From the NCBI GenBank assembly GCA_026398715.1, contig JAPLSI010000243.1, positions 1 through 5,045 on the forward strand: a stretch of 5,045 nt of DNA. Direction: 5' to 3'. Below are positions 1-5,045 of this stretch, piece after piece. Each line of letters starts with the position of its first letter. Position 1 is the stretch's first letter. The notes under the pieces are model-generated. The model made no database searches. It saw nothing but the letters and a program-made list of their open reading frames with translations, and was not told where the DNA came from. The DNA comes from Gammaproteobacteria bacterium. Lineage in GTDB: Bacteria > Pseudomonadota > Gammaproteobacteria > Xanthomonadales > Xanthomonadaceae. A program made the position numbers and the translations under genes.

Positions 1-572
1 ATGCCTGCGGCGAAGCTGACGATCGTGATGAGGTCCTGCGCCTGTCCGAACAGTTGACTCATCAGCGACAGCCGCCCCGAGGCCTGACGACGCGCGCGTT
101 CCAGCTTGTCCTGCTGCTCGCTGTCCTCGAAATCCTCGAGATCCAGGGTGGCGGCGTGCTGCATCAGGCGCACGCTGGTGGCGTTGGTGAATTTTTCCGA
201 CAGCAGCGAATCGATCAGCCCGACCAGCCTGCCCAGCACGTCCGAGGCCACGGCAAGCCCCAGTTCAAGCCACAGCAGGCCGAACAAGGGCGACAGCAAT
301 CCGCTGTCCCACCATTCGCGAATCGTCTCCAGCCCCGTGTCCAGGGCGACCAGGCGCAGGGCCTCGTCGATGATCAGCTTGCCGACATACAGGGTGACCA
401 CCGGCAGCAGCGCGCGCACCAGGCGCAGCGACAAGCTTGCGAGGGTCATGCCCGGGCTGGTTTCCCAGATCTGCTTCAGGAACGGCGGCAGGTTGCGCAG
501 CGCGCCGACGCGTTCGCGAAGGCTTTTCCTGCCGGCGGCCGGCTTGCCTGCCCGGGTTTCGCCGGCGGCCAC
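1..572 (-). CDS. ABC exporter, N-terminal transmembrane domain (partial; C-terminus runs off the left edge)
   Basis: Translating the minus strand from a GTG at 572 gives 190 codons with no stop up to the window edge. The protein begins with a basic, Ala/Gly-rich tail (residues 1-25), then LPPFLKQIWETSPG and a first hydrophobic helix at about 43-68. A second hydrophobic stretch follows at about 92-120. The segment at about 142-163 (LDLEDFEDSEQQDKLERARR) is the characteristic cytoplasmic loop of type I ABC exporters, and a further hydrophobic stretch starts at about 180. In this family such a domain is normally followed by a nucleotide-binding domain with Walker A and B; that part lies outside the window. 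The substrate cannot be told. GTG 572 directly follows the rimO stop in the same frame, with no clear Shine-Dalgarno, so translation probably depends on rimO. The next in-frame ATG (449) would remove the conserved LPPFLKQIW segment. Exporter-type membrane domain: fairly sure. Exact start: less so. Confidence 0.82.
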   Translation of the reverse strand, partial: MAAGETRAGKPAAGRKSLRERVGALRNLPPFLKQIWETSPGMTLASLSLRLVRALLPVVTLYVGKLIIDEALRLVALDTGLETIREWWDSGLLSPLFGLLWLELGLAVASDVLGRLVGLIDSLLSEKFTNATSVRLMQHAATLDLEDFEDSEQQDKLERARRQASGRLSLMSQLFGQAQDLITIVSFAAG

Positions 573-1907
573 TCAGTCGTCGGCCACGACAGCCAGCCCG
601 AACAGGTCGTGGTCGTCCGAGCCCATGATCTGAACGTCCACGAACTGGCCCGGTCGCAGCCCGGCCTCGAGGCCATTCTGGATCTGCACGAGGCCGTCGA
701 TCTCCGGGGCGTCGGCCATGGACCGGCCGATGGCGAGTTCGCCGTCGATCAGGTCCACCAGCACTTTCTGCGTCGAGCCGACCTTGCACTCGAGCTTTTC
801 CGCGCTGATCTCGGCCTGCAGCGCCATGAATCGCGCCAGTCGTTCCTGCTTCACTTCCTCGGGCACGGGGTCGGGCAAGTCATTGGCCTTCGCGCCGTCC
901 ACGGGCGAATAGGCGAATGCGCCGACGCGATCGAGCTCCGCTTCGTCCAGGAAATCGAGCAGCTGGTCGAACTCGGCTTCGGTTTCGCCGGGGAAGCCGA
1001 CGATGAAGGTGCTGCGGATGGTGATGTCGGGGCAGATGTCGCGCCAGCGCTGGATGCGTTCGAGCGTCTTGTCCACGGCGCCCGGGCGTTTCATCAGTTT
1101 CAGGATGCGCGGGCTGGCATGCTGGAACGGAATGTCCAGGTAGGGCAGCAGGCGGCCTTCTGCCATCAGCGGGATGATGTCGTCCACGTGCGGATACGGA
1201 TACACGTAATGCAGGCGCGTCCATGCGCCGAGTTCGGACAGGCCCTCGCACAGCGCCTTCATGCGCGTCTGGTAGCTCTTGCCGCGCCATTCGCGCTCGG
1301 CGTAGCGCACGTCCACGCCGTAGGCGCTGGTGTCCTGCGACACGACCAGCAATTCGCGTACCCCACCGGCCACCAGTTTCTCGGCCTCGCGCAACACTTC
1401 GTCCACGGGGCGCGATACCAGGTCGCCGCGCATGGACGGGATGATGCAGAAGCTGCAACGGTGGTTGCAGCCTTCGGAAATCTTCAGGTAGGCGTAGTGC
1501 TTGGGCGTCAGCTTCACGCCGATGTCGGGCAGCAGGTCGATGAAAGGATCTCGCCGGGGTGGCAGCGCGGCGTGCACGGCATTCATCACCGAGCCGTAAT
1601 CCTGCGGGCCGCTGATGGACAGCACGTCCGGATGCGCTTCGCGAATCAGTTCCGAGCGCTTGCCCAGGCAACCAGTGACGATGACCTTGCCGTTCTCGGC
1701 CAGCGCCTCGCCGATGGCGTCCAGTGATTCGGCCACCGCCGAATCGATGAATCCGCAGGTGTTCACCACCACCACGTCGGCATCGCCGTAGCTGGGCACG
1801 ATCTGGTAGCCCTCTACCCGCAACTGGGTGAGGATGCGCTCGGAATCGACCAGGGCCTTGGGGCAACCGAGGCTGACGAAACCGACTTTGGGCAGGAGCT
1901 GGGACAT
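573..1907 (-). CDS. rimO: Ribosomal protein S12 (Asp) methylthiotransferase RimO
   Basis: A 444-residue radical-SAM enzyme that in known members adds a methylthio group to the beta carbon of a conserved aspartate of ribosomal protein S12. The N-terminal UPF0004/MTTase domain has the three cysteines for the auxiliary 4Fe-4S cluster: C15 ([11 protein letters not shown]), C51 (NTCGFIDSA) and C80 (TGCLGKR). The radical-SAM cluster motif CxxxCxxC is C147, C151, C154 ([17 protein letters not shown]). A TRAM domain occupies roughly 377-444. Length and the [11 protein letters not shown] signature fit RimO rather than its tRNA-modifying paralogue MiaB. An in-frame GTG at 1952 would add 15 residues, but it lies upstream of a perfect TATAAT (1939-1944) and those residues are not family-like. 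The ATG at 1907, giving [17 protein letters not shown], is therefore preferred. It lacks a good Shine-Dalgarno. The ABC exporter gene follows with zero spacing. Confidence 0.97.
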   Translation of the reverse strand: MSQLLPKVGFVSLGCPKALVDSERILTQLRVEGYQIVPSYGDADVVVVNTCGFIDSAVAESLDAIGEALAENGKVIVTGCLGKRSELIREAHPDVLSISGPQDYGSVMNAVHAALPPRRDPFIDLLPDIGVKLTPKHYAYLKISEGCNHRCSFCIIPSMRGDLVSRPVDEVLREAEKLVAGGVRELLVVSQDTSAYGVDVRYAEREWRGKSYQTRMKALCEGLSELGAWTRLHYVYPYPHVDDIIPLMAEGRLLPYLDIPFQHASPRILKLMKRPGAVDKTLERIQRWRDICPDITIRSTFIVGFPGETEAEFDQLLDFLDEAELDRVGAFAYSPVDGAKANDLPDPVPEEVKQERLARFMALQAEISAEKLECKVGSTQKVLVDLIDGELAIGRSMADAPEIDGLVQIQNGLEAGLRPGQFVDVQIMGSDDHDLFGLAVVADD

Positions 1908-1938
1908 GGAGTGGCCGGGAAGGGACGCAAGGACCGTA

Positions 1939-1944
1939 ATTATA
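1939..1944 (-). promoter_or_regulatory. Probable -10 element of the rimO promoter (TATAAT)
   Basis: On the minus strand this is a perfect TATAAT in an otherwise GC-rich 95-bp divergent gap. Its downstream edge is 31 bp from the rimO ATG at 1907, so the RNA would start near 1930-1933 with a leader of about 25 nt. No good TTGACA-like -35 is seen 16-18 bp upstream (the bases near 1962-1967 read GGGGCC), so the promoter is either weak, activator-dependent or of extended type. The same AT-rich core could also serve the divergent hydrolase gene, but its plus-strand match is poor. Confidence 0.55.
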
Positions 1945-1957
1945 GCTGCCACTACTT

Positions 1958-1975
1958 GCCCGGCCCCGGCTGGGC
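1958..1975. repeat. GC-rich inverted repeat in the divergent rimO/hydrolase gap
   Basis: The 18-nt stretch GCCCGGCCCCGGCTGGGC can pair as a 7-bp stem (1958-1964 with 1969-1975, one G-T pair) around a 4-nt loop. It sits between the rimO -10 and the hydrolase ribosome-binding site, covering the place where the rimO -35 would be. No T-run follows on either strand, so it is not an intrinsic terminator. It could be an operator half-site pair, or chance in GC-rich DNA. Confidence 0.25.
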
Positions 1976-1988
1976 GTATCCTTCATTC

Positions 1989-1994
1989 AGGAGG
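1989..1994 (+). promoter_or_regulatory. Strong Shine-Dalgarno of the hydrolase gene (AGGAGG)
   Basis: A perfect AGGAGG with 8 nt to the ATG at 2003. It is the strongest ribosome-binding site in the window and fixes the hydrolase start. No other in-frame start nearby has comparable support. Confidence 0.85.
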
Positions 1995-2002
1995 GACACC
2001 CC

Positions 2003-2662
2003 ATGGGCCACTGGATACCGTTGGAAACGCTTAGCGGAACCATCTCCGCCTGGCGGGCCGATCCTGCCATCCCCGCCCGCGGGGCGCTGGTGGTCGTGCA
2101 GGAAATCTTTGGCGTCAACTCGCACATCCGCGCGGTCGTGGACAAGTTCGCGGCGCACGGCTATACGGCCATCGCCCCGGCGCTTTTCGACCATTTCGAG
2201 AAAAGCGTCGAGTTGGGCTACGACGACGACGGCGTCGCCTACGGCAAGAAGCTGGTCGACAGGCTCGGCTTCGACCGCGCCGTCGAGGGTGTGAAGGCGG
2301 CCATGGAGGCAGTCCAGGACGTTGGCGAGGTCGGCGTGGTCGGCTACTGCTGGGGCGGCACGGTGGCCTACCTGGCGTGTTCGCGGTTGGGCATTCCCGC
2401 CGTCAGCTACTACGGCGGCCGCACGGTTCCCTTCCTCAACGAGAAGCCCGCAGCGCCTTTGCTGCTGCATTTCGGCGAGCACGATCCGATCATCCCGCCG
2501 GCCGATATCGAGAAACACCAGGAAGCATTGCCCAAGGCCGAGATCCACATCTGGCCGGCCGGGCACGGTTTCAATTGCGACCAGCGCGCGGACTACAACG
2601 CCACCGTGGCGGTACAGGCCCTGCAGCGCACCCTCGCCTTCTTCAATCTTCACCTGAAGTGA
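2003..2662 (+). CDS. Dienelactone hydrolase family protein (alpha/beta hydrolase with Cys nucleophile)
   Basis: A 219-residue cytoplasmic protein with no signal peptide, the usual size for the DLH family. The visible catalytic set is E34 (VVVQEIFGVN), nucleophile C116 in the elbow GYCWGG, D161 (FGEHDPIIP) and H188 (PAGHGFNCD). This is the Cys-Asp-His triad plus glutamate of dienelactone hydrolases, with Cys in place of the serine of ordinary alpha/beta hydrolases. Classical DLH of chlorocatechol pathways carries an arginine four residues after the catalytic His that binds the substrate carboxylate; here that position is C192. No other aromatic-degradation gene is nearby. A true dienelactone substrate is therefore unlikely, and the real one is unknown. 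An AGGAGG ribosome-binding site fixes the ATG. Its TGA overlaps the GTG of the HIT gene, which suggests one transcript. It is divergent from rimO across 95 bp. Confidence 0.92.
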   Translation: MGHWIPLETLSGTISAWRADPAIPARGALVVVQEIFGVNSHIRAVVDKFAAHGYTAIAPALFDHFEKSVELGYDDDGVAYGKKLVDRLGFDRAVEGVKAAMEAVQDVGEVGVVGYCWGGTVAYLACSRLGIPAVSYYGGRTVPFLNEKPAAPLLLHFGEHDPIIPPADIEKHQEALPKAEIHIWPAGHGFNCDQRADYNATVAVQALQRTLAFFNLHLK

Positions 2663-3072
2663 CGGACTTCGAGCTGGACCCGCGGCTCGCCGCGGACAGC
2701 CACTGGGTGGCCGACGGCCCCGTGTGCCAGGTCCGGCTGATGGACGACACGCGCTTCCCGTGGCTGGTGCTGGTGCCCCGCATCGCCGGCGCGGTCGAAT
2801 GGTTCGACCTGGGTGAGGCCGACCAGCACGGAGTATTCGATGAAGTGGCCCAGGCGGCGCGACTGCTTCGCGAACAGTCCGGCTGCGACAAGGTCAACAT
2901 CGGCGCACTGGGTAATATCGTGCGGCAGCTGCACGTGCACGTGGTCGCGCGCAGCCACGGCGATGCCGCGTGGCCGGGGCCGGTGTGGGGCAGCGGCGAA
3001 GCGAGACGATTCGGCGCGGACGCGCTGGAAACACGCCTGGCCGAACTGCGGATGCAGTTGGCCAGGCGCTAG
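2659..3072 (+). CDS. HIT (histidine triad) domain protein
   Basis: A 137-residue small cytoplasmic protein of the HIT superfamily, whose members hydrolyse or transfer nucleotidyl groups (for example nucleoside phosphoramidates or dinucleoside polyphosphates). Visible parts are the N-terminal strand region RFPWLVLVPRI (about 32-42), KVNIGALGN (78-86) and the active-site strand QLHVHVVAR (90-98), then AWPGPVWG (104-111). Aligned with HINT-type H-x-H-x-H, the motif reads Q90-x-H92-x-H94: the first His is Gln, while the likely nucleophile H92 and the last His are kept. I recall this Gln variant from other proteobacterial HIT proteins, so it is probably a subfamily trait. The start is GTG 2659, overlapping the hydrolase stop as GTGA. 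There is no Shine-Dalgarno, so translational coupling is likely. An open frame continues upstream to 2377, but that part is out of frame with the hydrolase and not HIT-like. Substrate unknown. It ends 5 bp from the convergent RDD gene. Confidence 0.88.
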   Translation: MTDFELDPRLAADSHWVADGPVCQVRLMDDTRFPWLVLVPRIAGAVEWFDLGEADQHGVFDEVAQAARLLREQSGCDKVNIGALGNIVRQLHVHVVARSHGDAAWPGPVWGSGEARRFGADALETRLAELRMQLARR

Positions 3073-3077
3073 CCGAC

Positions 3078-3581
3078 TCAGCTGGCCATCACCACGCGGG
3101 TGCCGGCGATCTTGTCGTGGATGCAGCGACGGTCATCGCCGAAGATGAAGAGCACGTTCACCAGCCAGTACAGGAAACCGACGACCGGGATCATGCCGAT
3201 GACCTGGGTGGTGAGGTAGCGCAAGGCAATCAACTTGCCGAACTCGGGTTTGTTGCCGGCCAGGTCCACGATCTTCATGCCCAGCGCCTTCTTGCCCCAG
3301 GTCTGGCCGGTGGCGCTGAGTGGATAACCCTGCACGAGGACGAACAGGACGAAGCTGGCTACGCCGATCATCAGCGTGGTGCCGAAGCCCGGTTCTTCGC
3401 CGGACATGAGCATCGCGAAGATGCCTCCGATCAGCATGACCGGGATCAGGATCACCGCCAGGATGATCGTGTCGATGATGAAGGCGACCAGGCGCATGCC
3501 TCGTCCAGCCAATACCTGTTCAGCGCCCTGGGCATCGCCCACTACGGCATTCGGTGCGGCATACGGATTGTTGTCTTGCAT
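3078..3581 (-). CDS. RDD family membrane protein
   Basis: A 167-residue inner-membrane protein with three hydrophobic segments at about 31-59, 68-86 and 124-147. The family's signature residues are visible: R30 and D37 in the first segment (GMRLVAFIIDTI), GQTWGKKALGMKIVD (92-106), and the final motif GDDRRCIHDKIAGTRVV (148-164) with D149/D150 and H155-D156. The function of most RDD proteins is unsettled; a role in transport or ion handling has been proposed for some. The first ten residues contain NPYAAP, a short motif I recall at the N-termini of several unrelated small membrane proteins in this bacterial group. The ATG at 3581 has a good ribosome-binding site. An open frame extends upstream to 4154 but only shadows dcd. 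The gene follows dcd by 23 bp and is probably cotranscribed with it. Confidence 0.92.
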   Translation of the reverse strand: MQDNNPYAAPNAVVGDAQGAEQVLAGRGMRLVAFIIDTIILAVILIPVMLIGGIFAMLMSGEEPGFGTTLMIGVASFVLFVLVQGYPLSATGQTWGKKALGMKIVDLAGNKPEFGKLIALRYLTTQVIGMIPVVGFLYWLVNVLFIFGDDRRCIHDKIAGTRVVMAS

Positions 3582-3587
3582 CGTCGT

Positions 3588-3595
3588 CTCCCCTT
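3588..3595 (-). promoter_or_regulatory. Ribosome-binding site of the RDD gene
   Basis: On the minus strand this reads AAGGGGAG, 6 nt before the ATG at 3581. It decides this start over the long upstream extension of the same frame, which runs through dcd. Confidence 0.75.
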
Positions 3596-3604
3596 GGTTG
3601 GAAA

Positions 3605-4174
3605 TCAGGTGCGGGGTAGCGTAACCCCGGTCTGGCCCTGGTACTTGCCGCCACGATCCTTGTAGGACGTTTCGCATACTTCGTCCGACTCGAAAAACAG
3701 CATCTGCGCCACGCCTTCGTTCGCGTAGATCTTCGCTGGCAGCGGCGTGGTGTTGGAAAACTCCAGCGTCACGTGGCCTTCCCACTCCGGCTCGAGCGGC
3801 GTCACGTTGACGATGATGCCGCAGCGCGCGTAGGTGCTCTTGCCCAGGCAGACCACCAGCGTATTGCGCGGGATCCGGAAGAATTCCACCGTGCGCGCCA
3901 GCGCGAAGGAATTGGGCGGGATGATGCAGACATCGCTGGCCACGTCCACGAAGCTGGACGGGTCGAAGTTCTTCGGGTCCACGATGGTGGAATTGATGTT
4001 GGTGAAGATCTTGAACTCGCGCGCGCAACGCACGTCGTAGCCATAGCTGGACGTGCCGTAGGAAACGATTCGGTGGCCGTCGGCGGCGTGCTTCACCTGG
4101 CCGGGCTCGAAGGGTTCGATCATGCCCTGGCTGGTGGCCATGCGGCGGATCCATTTGTCGGATTTGATGCTCAT
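3605..4174 (-). CDS. dcd: dCTP deaminase
   Basis: A 189-residue enzyme converting dCTP to dUTP and ammonia, the main dUTP source for thymidylate synthesis in many gammaproteobacteria; it acts as a cytoplasmic homotrimer. The sequence is collinear with the E. coli-type enzyme. It shows the N-terminus [21 protein letters not shown] (42-49), GKSTYARCG (111-119) with S113 and R117, and [15 protein letters not shown] (127-141) containing the catalytic glutamate E138. [11 protein letters not shown] follows at 153-163. Length matches the family exactly. The dUTPase half found in bifunctional DCD-DUT enzymes of other lineages is not indicated. ATG 4174 overlaps the upstream DUF2127 stop as ATGA, so expression is probably coupled to it. 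The frame stays open to 4366 but that extension is a shadow of the neighbour. Confidence 0.97.
   Translation of the reverse strand: MSIKSDKWIRRMATSQGMIEPFEPGQVKHAADGHRIVSYGTSSYGYDVRCAREFKIFTNINSTIVDPKNFDPSSFVDVASDVCIIPPNSFALARTVEFFRIPRNTLVVCLGKSTYARCGIIVNVTPLEPEWEGHVTLEFSNTTPLPAKIYANEGVAQMLFFESDEVCETSYKDRGGKYQGQTGVTLPRT
3612..3629 (-). other. Small hairpin in the 3' end of dcd
   Basis: CGGGGT (3612-3617) and ACCCCG (3624-3629) can form a 6-bp stem with a 6-nt loop within the last codons of dcd, just before the RDD gene. On the minus strand it is followed by CACCTGATTTCC, without a T-run, so it is not a standard terminator. It could stabilise or partly separate the dcd and RDD segments of the message, or be incidental. 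Confidence 0.2.
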
Positions 4175-4695
4175 TGGATTCCGGGAGTTTGGGGTGGTGG
4201 GGTCGGTTTGGAATTGGGCCACAGCAGCCATAGCACGGCCAGGTTGATGGCCATGACGCTGGCCGAGGTCAGGCTGGGCGTTCGGACGAAATAATAGAGC
4301 TCGAACGGGACGTAGATGCCCGCCGAAAAGATGCCGAGCCAGCGCGCCCATCCGCGCATGAACCACAGGCCGTACGCTTCGACGAAGCGAAGGATGGCAT
4401 AGGCTACCGCGGCTAGCACCAACAGGCCGTGCTCGGTGTCCGCGGCATGCAGCAAGCCCAGGAACTTTCGAGGCACGACCAGGGTCGGGTCGATGTCCAA
4501 CAGGCGCAGCAGCGACACGCCGCCATTTTCCAGCACATGGCTCTGAGCGCTGAGCAGGCCGAAGCCGATGGCCAGCACCGATGCGCCCTTGATGATGTCG
4601 ATCACCGCCACGATCCGCAGCTTGCGCCTCGCATTCAGGTGCAGGGCGTGCTCGATCGAGTCGCTGGCCTCGCGGATGCGGTGGTGTTCGGTCAT
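4171..4695 (-). CDS. DUF2127 domain integral membrane protein
   Basis: A 174-residue protein with four hydrophobic segments at about 28-50, 90-111, 117-137 and 143-160. The pattern is typical of DUF2127: [16 protein letters not shown] (26-41), then [20 protein letters not shown] (100-119) and [17 protein letters not shown] (125-141). The function of the family is unknown. The N-terminus is charged and His-rich, and the C-terminus ends in a proline-rich tail ([12 protein letters not shown]) likely exposed in the cytoplasm. The start is 4 bp after the mrp stop with no clear Shine-Dalgarno, and the stop overlaps the dcd ATG. It is thus wedged between two housekeeping genes in a coupled arrangement. 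Context alone does not show a link to Fe-S delivery or nucleotide metabolism. Confidence 0.85.
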   Translation of the reverse strand: MTEHHRIREASDSIEHALHLNARRKLRIVAVIDIIKGASVLAIGFGLLSAQSHVLENGGVSLLRLLDIDPTLVVPRKFLGLLHAADTEHGLLVLAAVAYAILRFVEAYGLWFMRGWARWLGIFSAGIYVPFELYYFVRTPSLTSASVMAINLAVLWLLWPNSKPTPPPQTPGIQ

Positions 4696-4699
4696 CGGA

Positions 4700-5045
4700 T
4701 CAGGTGTTCTGGATCACGATGTTGGGAAATGCGATGGATTTGTTCCGCGCCTGCAACGAAAGCTTGGCGCCGACCTTGCGGGCGATTTCGCGATAGCTGG
4801 CGGCAATGGCCGAGTCCGGATGCGACACCACCGTGGGCGCGCCCGAGTCGGCTTGCTCGCGGATGGAGATGTCGAGCGGCAACGATCCCAGCAGTTCCAC
4901 GCCGTACTGCGAAGCCATGCGCTCGCCGCCGCCTTCGCCGAAGATGTGTTCGACGTGCCCGCAGTTGGTACAGGTGTGCATCGCCATGTTCTCGACGATG
5001 CCCAGCACCGGCACGTCCACCTTCTCGAACATCTTCAGCGCCCTG
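4700..5045 (-). CDS. apbC: Mrp/ApbC/NBP35-family Fe-S cluster carrier P-loop ATPase (partial; N-terminus beyond the right edge)
   Basis: The last 114 residues are visible, beginning RALKMFEKVDVPVLGIVENM and ending at the TGA at 4700-4702. Members are soluble deviant-Walker ATPases that bind a 4Fe-4S cluster between two subunits and hand it to apo-proteins. The diagnostic pair CTNC (residues 25-28 of the fragment) is the CxxC cluster ligand, followed by GHVEHIFGEGGG, LLGSLPLDISIRE (about 52-64) and PTVVSHPDS. The Walker A region would lie upstream, out of view. The internal ATG at 5032 is not the start, since the frame runs on to the edge with family-like residues. It is probably the first visible gene of the mrp-DUF2127-dcd-RDD run. 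The symbol is used as the common synonym (mrp). Confidence 0.93.
   Translation of the reverse strand, partial: RALKMFEKVDVPVLGIVENMAMHTCTNCGHVEHIFGEGGGERMASQYGVELLGSLPLDISIREQADSGAPTVVSHPDSAIAASYREIARKVGAKLSLQARNKSIAFPNIVIQNT

Noticed and set aside
531..570. Direct repeat GCCGGCGGCC at 531-540 and 561-570
   Set aside because: Two copies exactly 30 bp apart within the Ala/Gly-rich start of the exporter (both encode Ala-Ala-Gly). This is low complexity in GC-rich coding DNA, not an element.
54..1727. A 557-codon open frame on the plus strand
   Set aside because: It lies antisense to rimO and the exporter gene. Its Gln/His/Ala/Arg-rich translation has no recognisable domain and is what GC-rich codon bias yields opposite a real gene.
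1952..2653. A 233-codon minus-strand open frame
   Set aside because: It is the antisense shadow of the hydrolase, whose triad and ribosome-binding site identify it as the real gene.
2377..2658. Upstream extension of the HIT frame inside the hydrolase gene
   Set aside because: It is an Arg-rich out-of-frame reading of hydrolase codons. HIT homology begins only after GTG 2659.
3073..3077. Possible bidirectional terminator between the convergent HIT and RDD genes
   Set aside because: Only 5 bp separate the stops, and no stem followed by a T-run was seen around them on either strand.
3773..4294. A 173-codon plus-strand open frame
   Set aside because: It is antisense to dcd and DUF2127, has no family features, and dcd is certain.

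Overview
The window is ordinary, tightly packed chromosomal DNA from a GC-rich gammaproteobacterium. The best guess is the Xanthomonadales/Lysobacterales, for example a Lysobacter, Luteimonas or Rhodanobacter relative. The reasons are the strong G/C bias at third codon positions, the protein flavour of Dcd, RimO and the RDD protein (including an N-terminal NPYAAP motif), and the mrp-dcd neighbourhood. This placement is inference from remembered family resemblance, not from a search. I see no mobile elements, CRISPR arrays, tRNA/rRNA genes or phage genes.

Layout: six of the eight genes lie on the minus strand. Reading that strand from the right edge: the C-terminal part of an Mrp/ApbC-type Fe-S carrier ATPase (4700 to beyond 5045), a four-helix DUF2127 membrane protein (4171-4695), dCTP deaminase dcd (3605-4174) and an RDD-family membrane protein (3078-3581). 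Gaps in this run are 4 bp, a 4-base ATGA overlap and 23 bp, so it is very probably one transcription unit with its promoter outside the window. A two-gene plus-strand unit converges on it with 5 bp between stops: a dienelactone-hydrolase-like alpha/beta hydrolase (2003-2662) and a HIT-domain protein (2659-3072), joined by a 4-base GTGA overlap. Divergent from the hydrolase is rimO (573-1907, minus), whose ATG is preceded by a perfect TATAAT. Directly after the rimO stop, in the same frame and with no spacer, a GTG opens the N-terminal membrane domain of an ABC exporter (before 1 to 572). This gene has no ATG at its start and is easily missed.

Functionally the genes are mostly housekeeping: Fe-S cluster delivery (Mrp), dUTP supply for thymidylate (Dcd), ribosomal protein S12 methylthiolation (RimO, itself an Fe-S radical-SAM enzyme), two small enzymes of unknown substrate (hydrolase and HIT) and three membrane proteins (DUF2127, RDD, ABC exporter). 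Nothing in the sequence shows that these act as one pathway. I found no convincing previously undescribed system. The items worth a second look are start-site and coupling details, substrate-site substitutions in the hydrolase and HIT proteins, and a small GC-rich inverted repeat in the only real intergenic gap (1908-2002).
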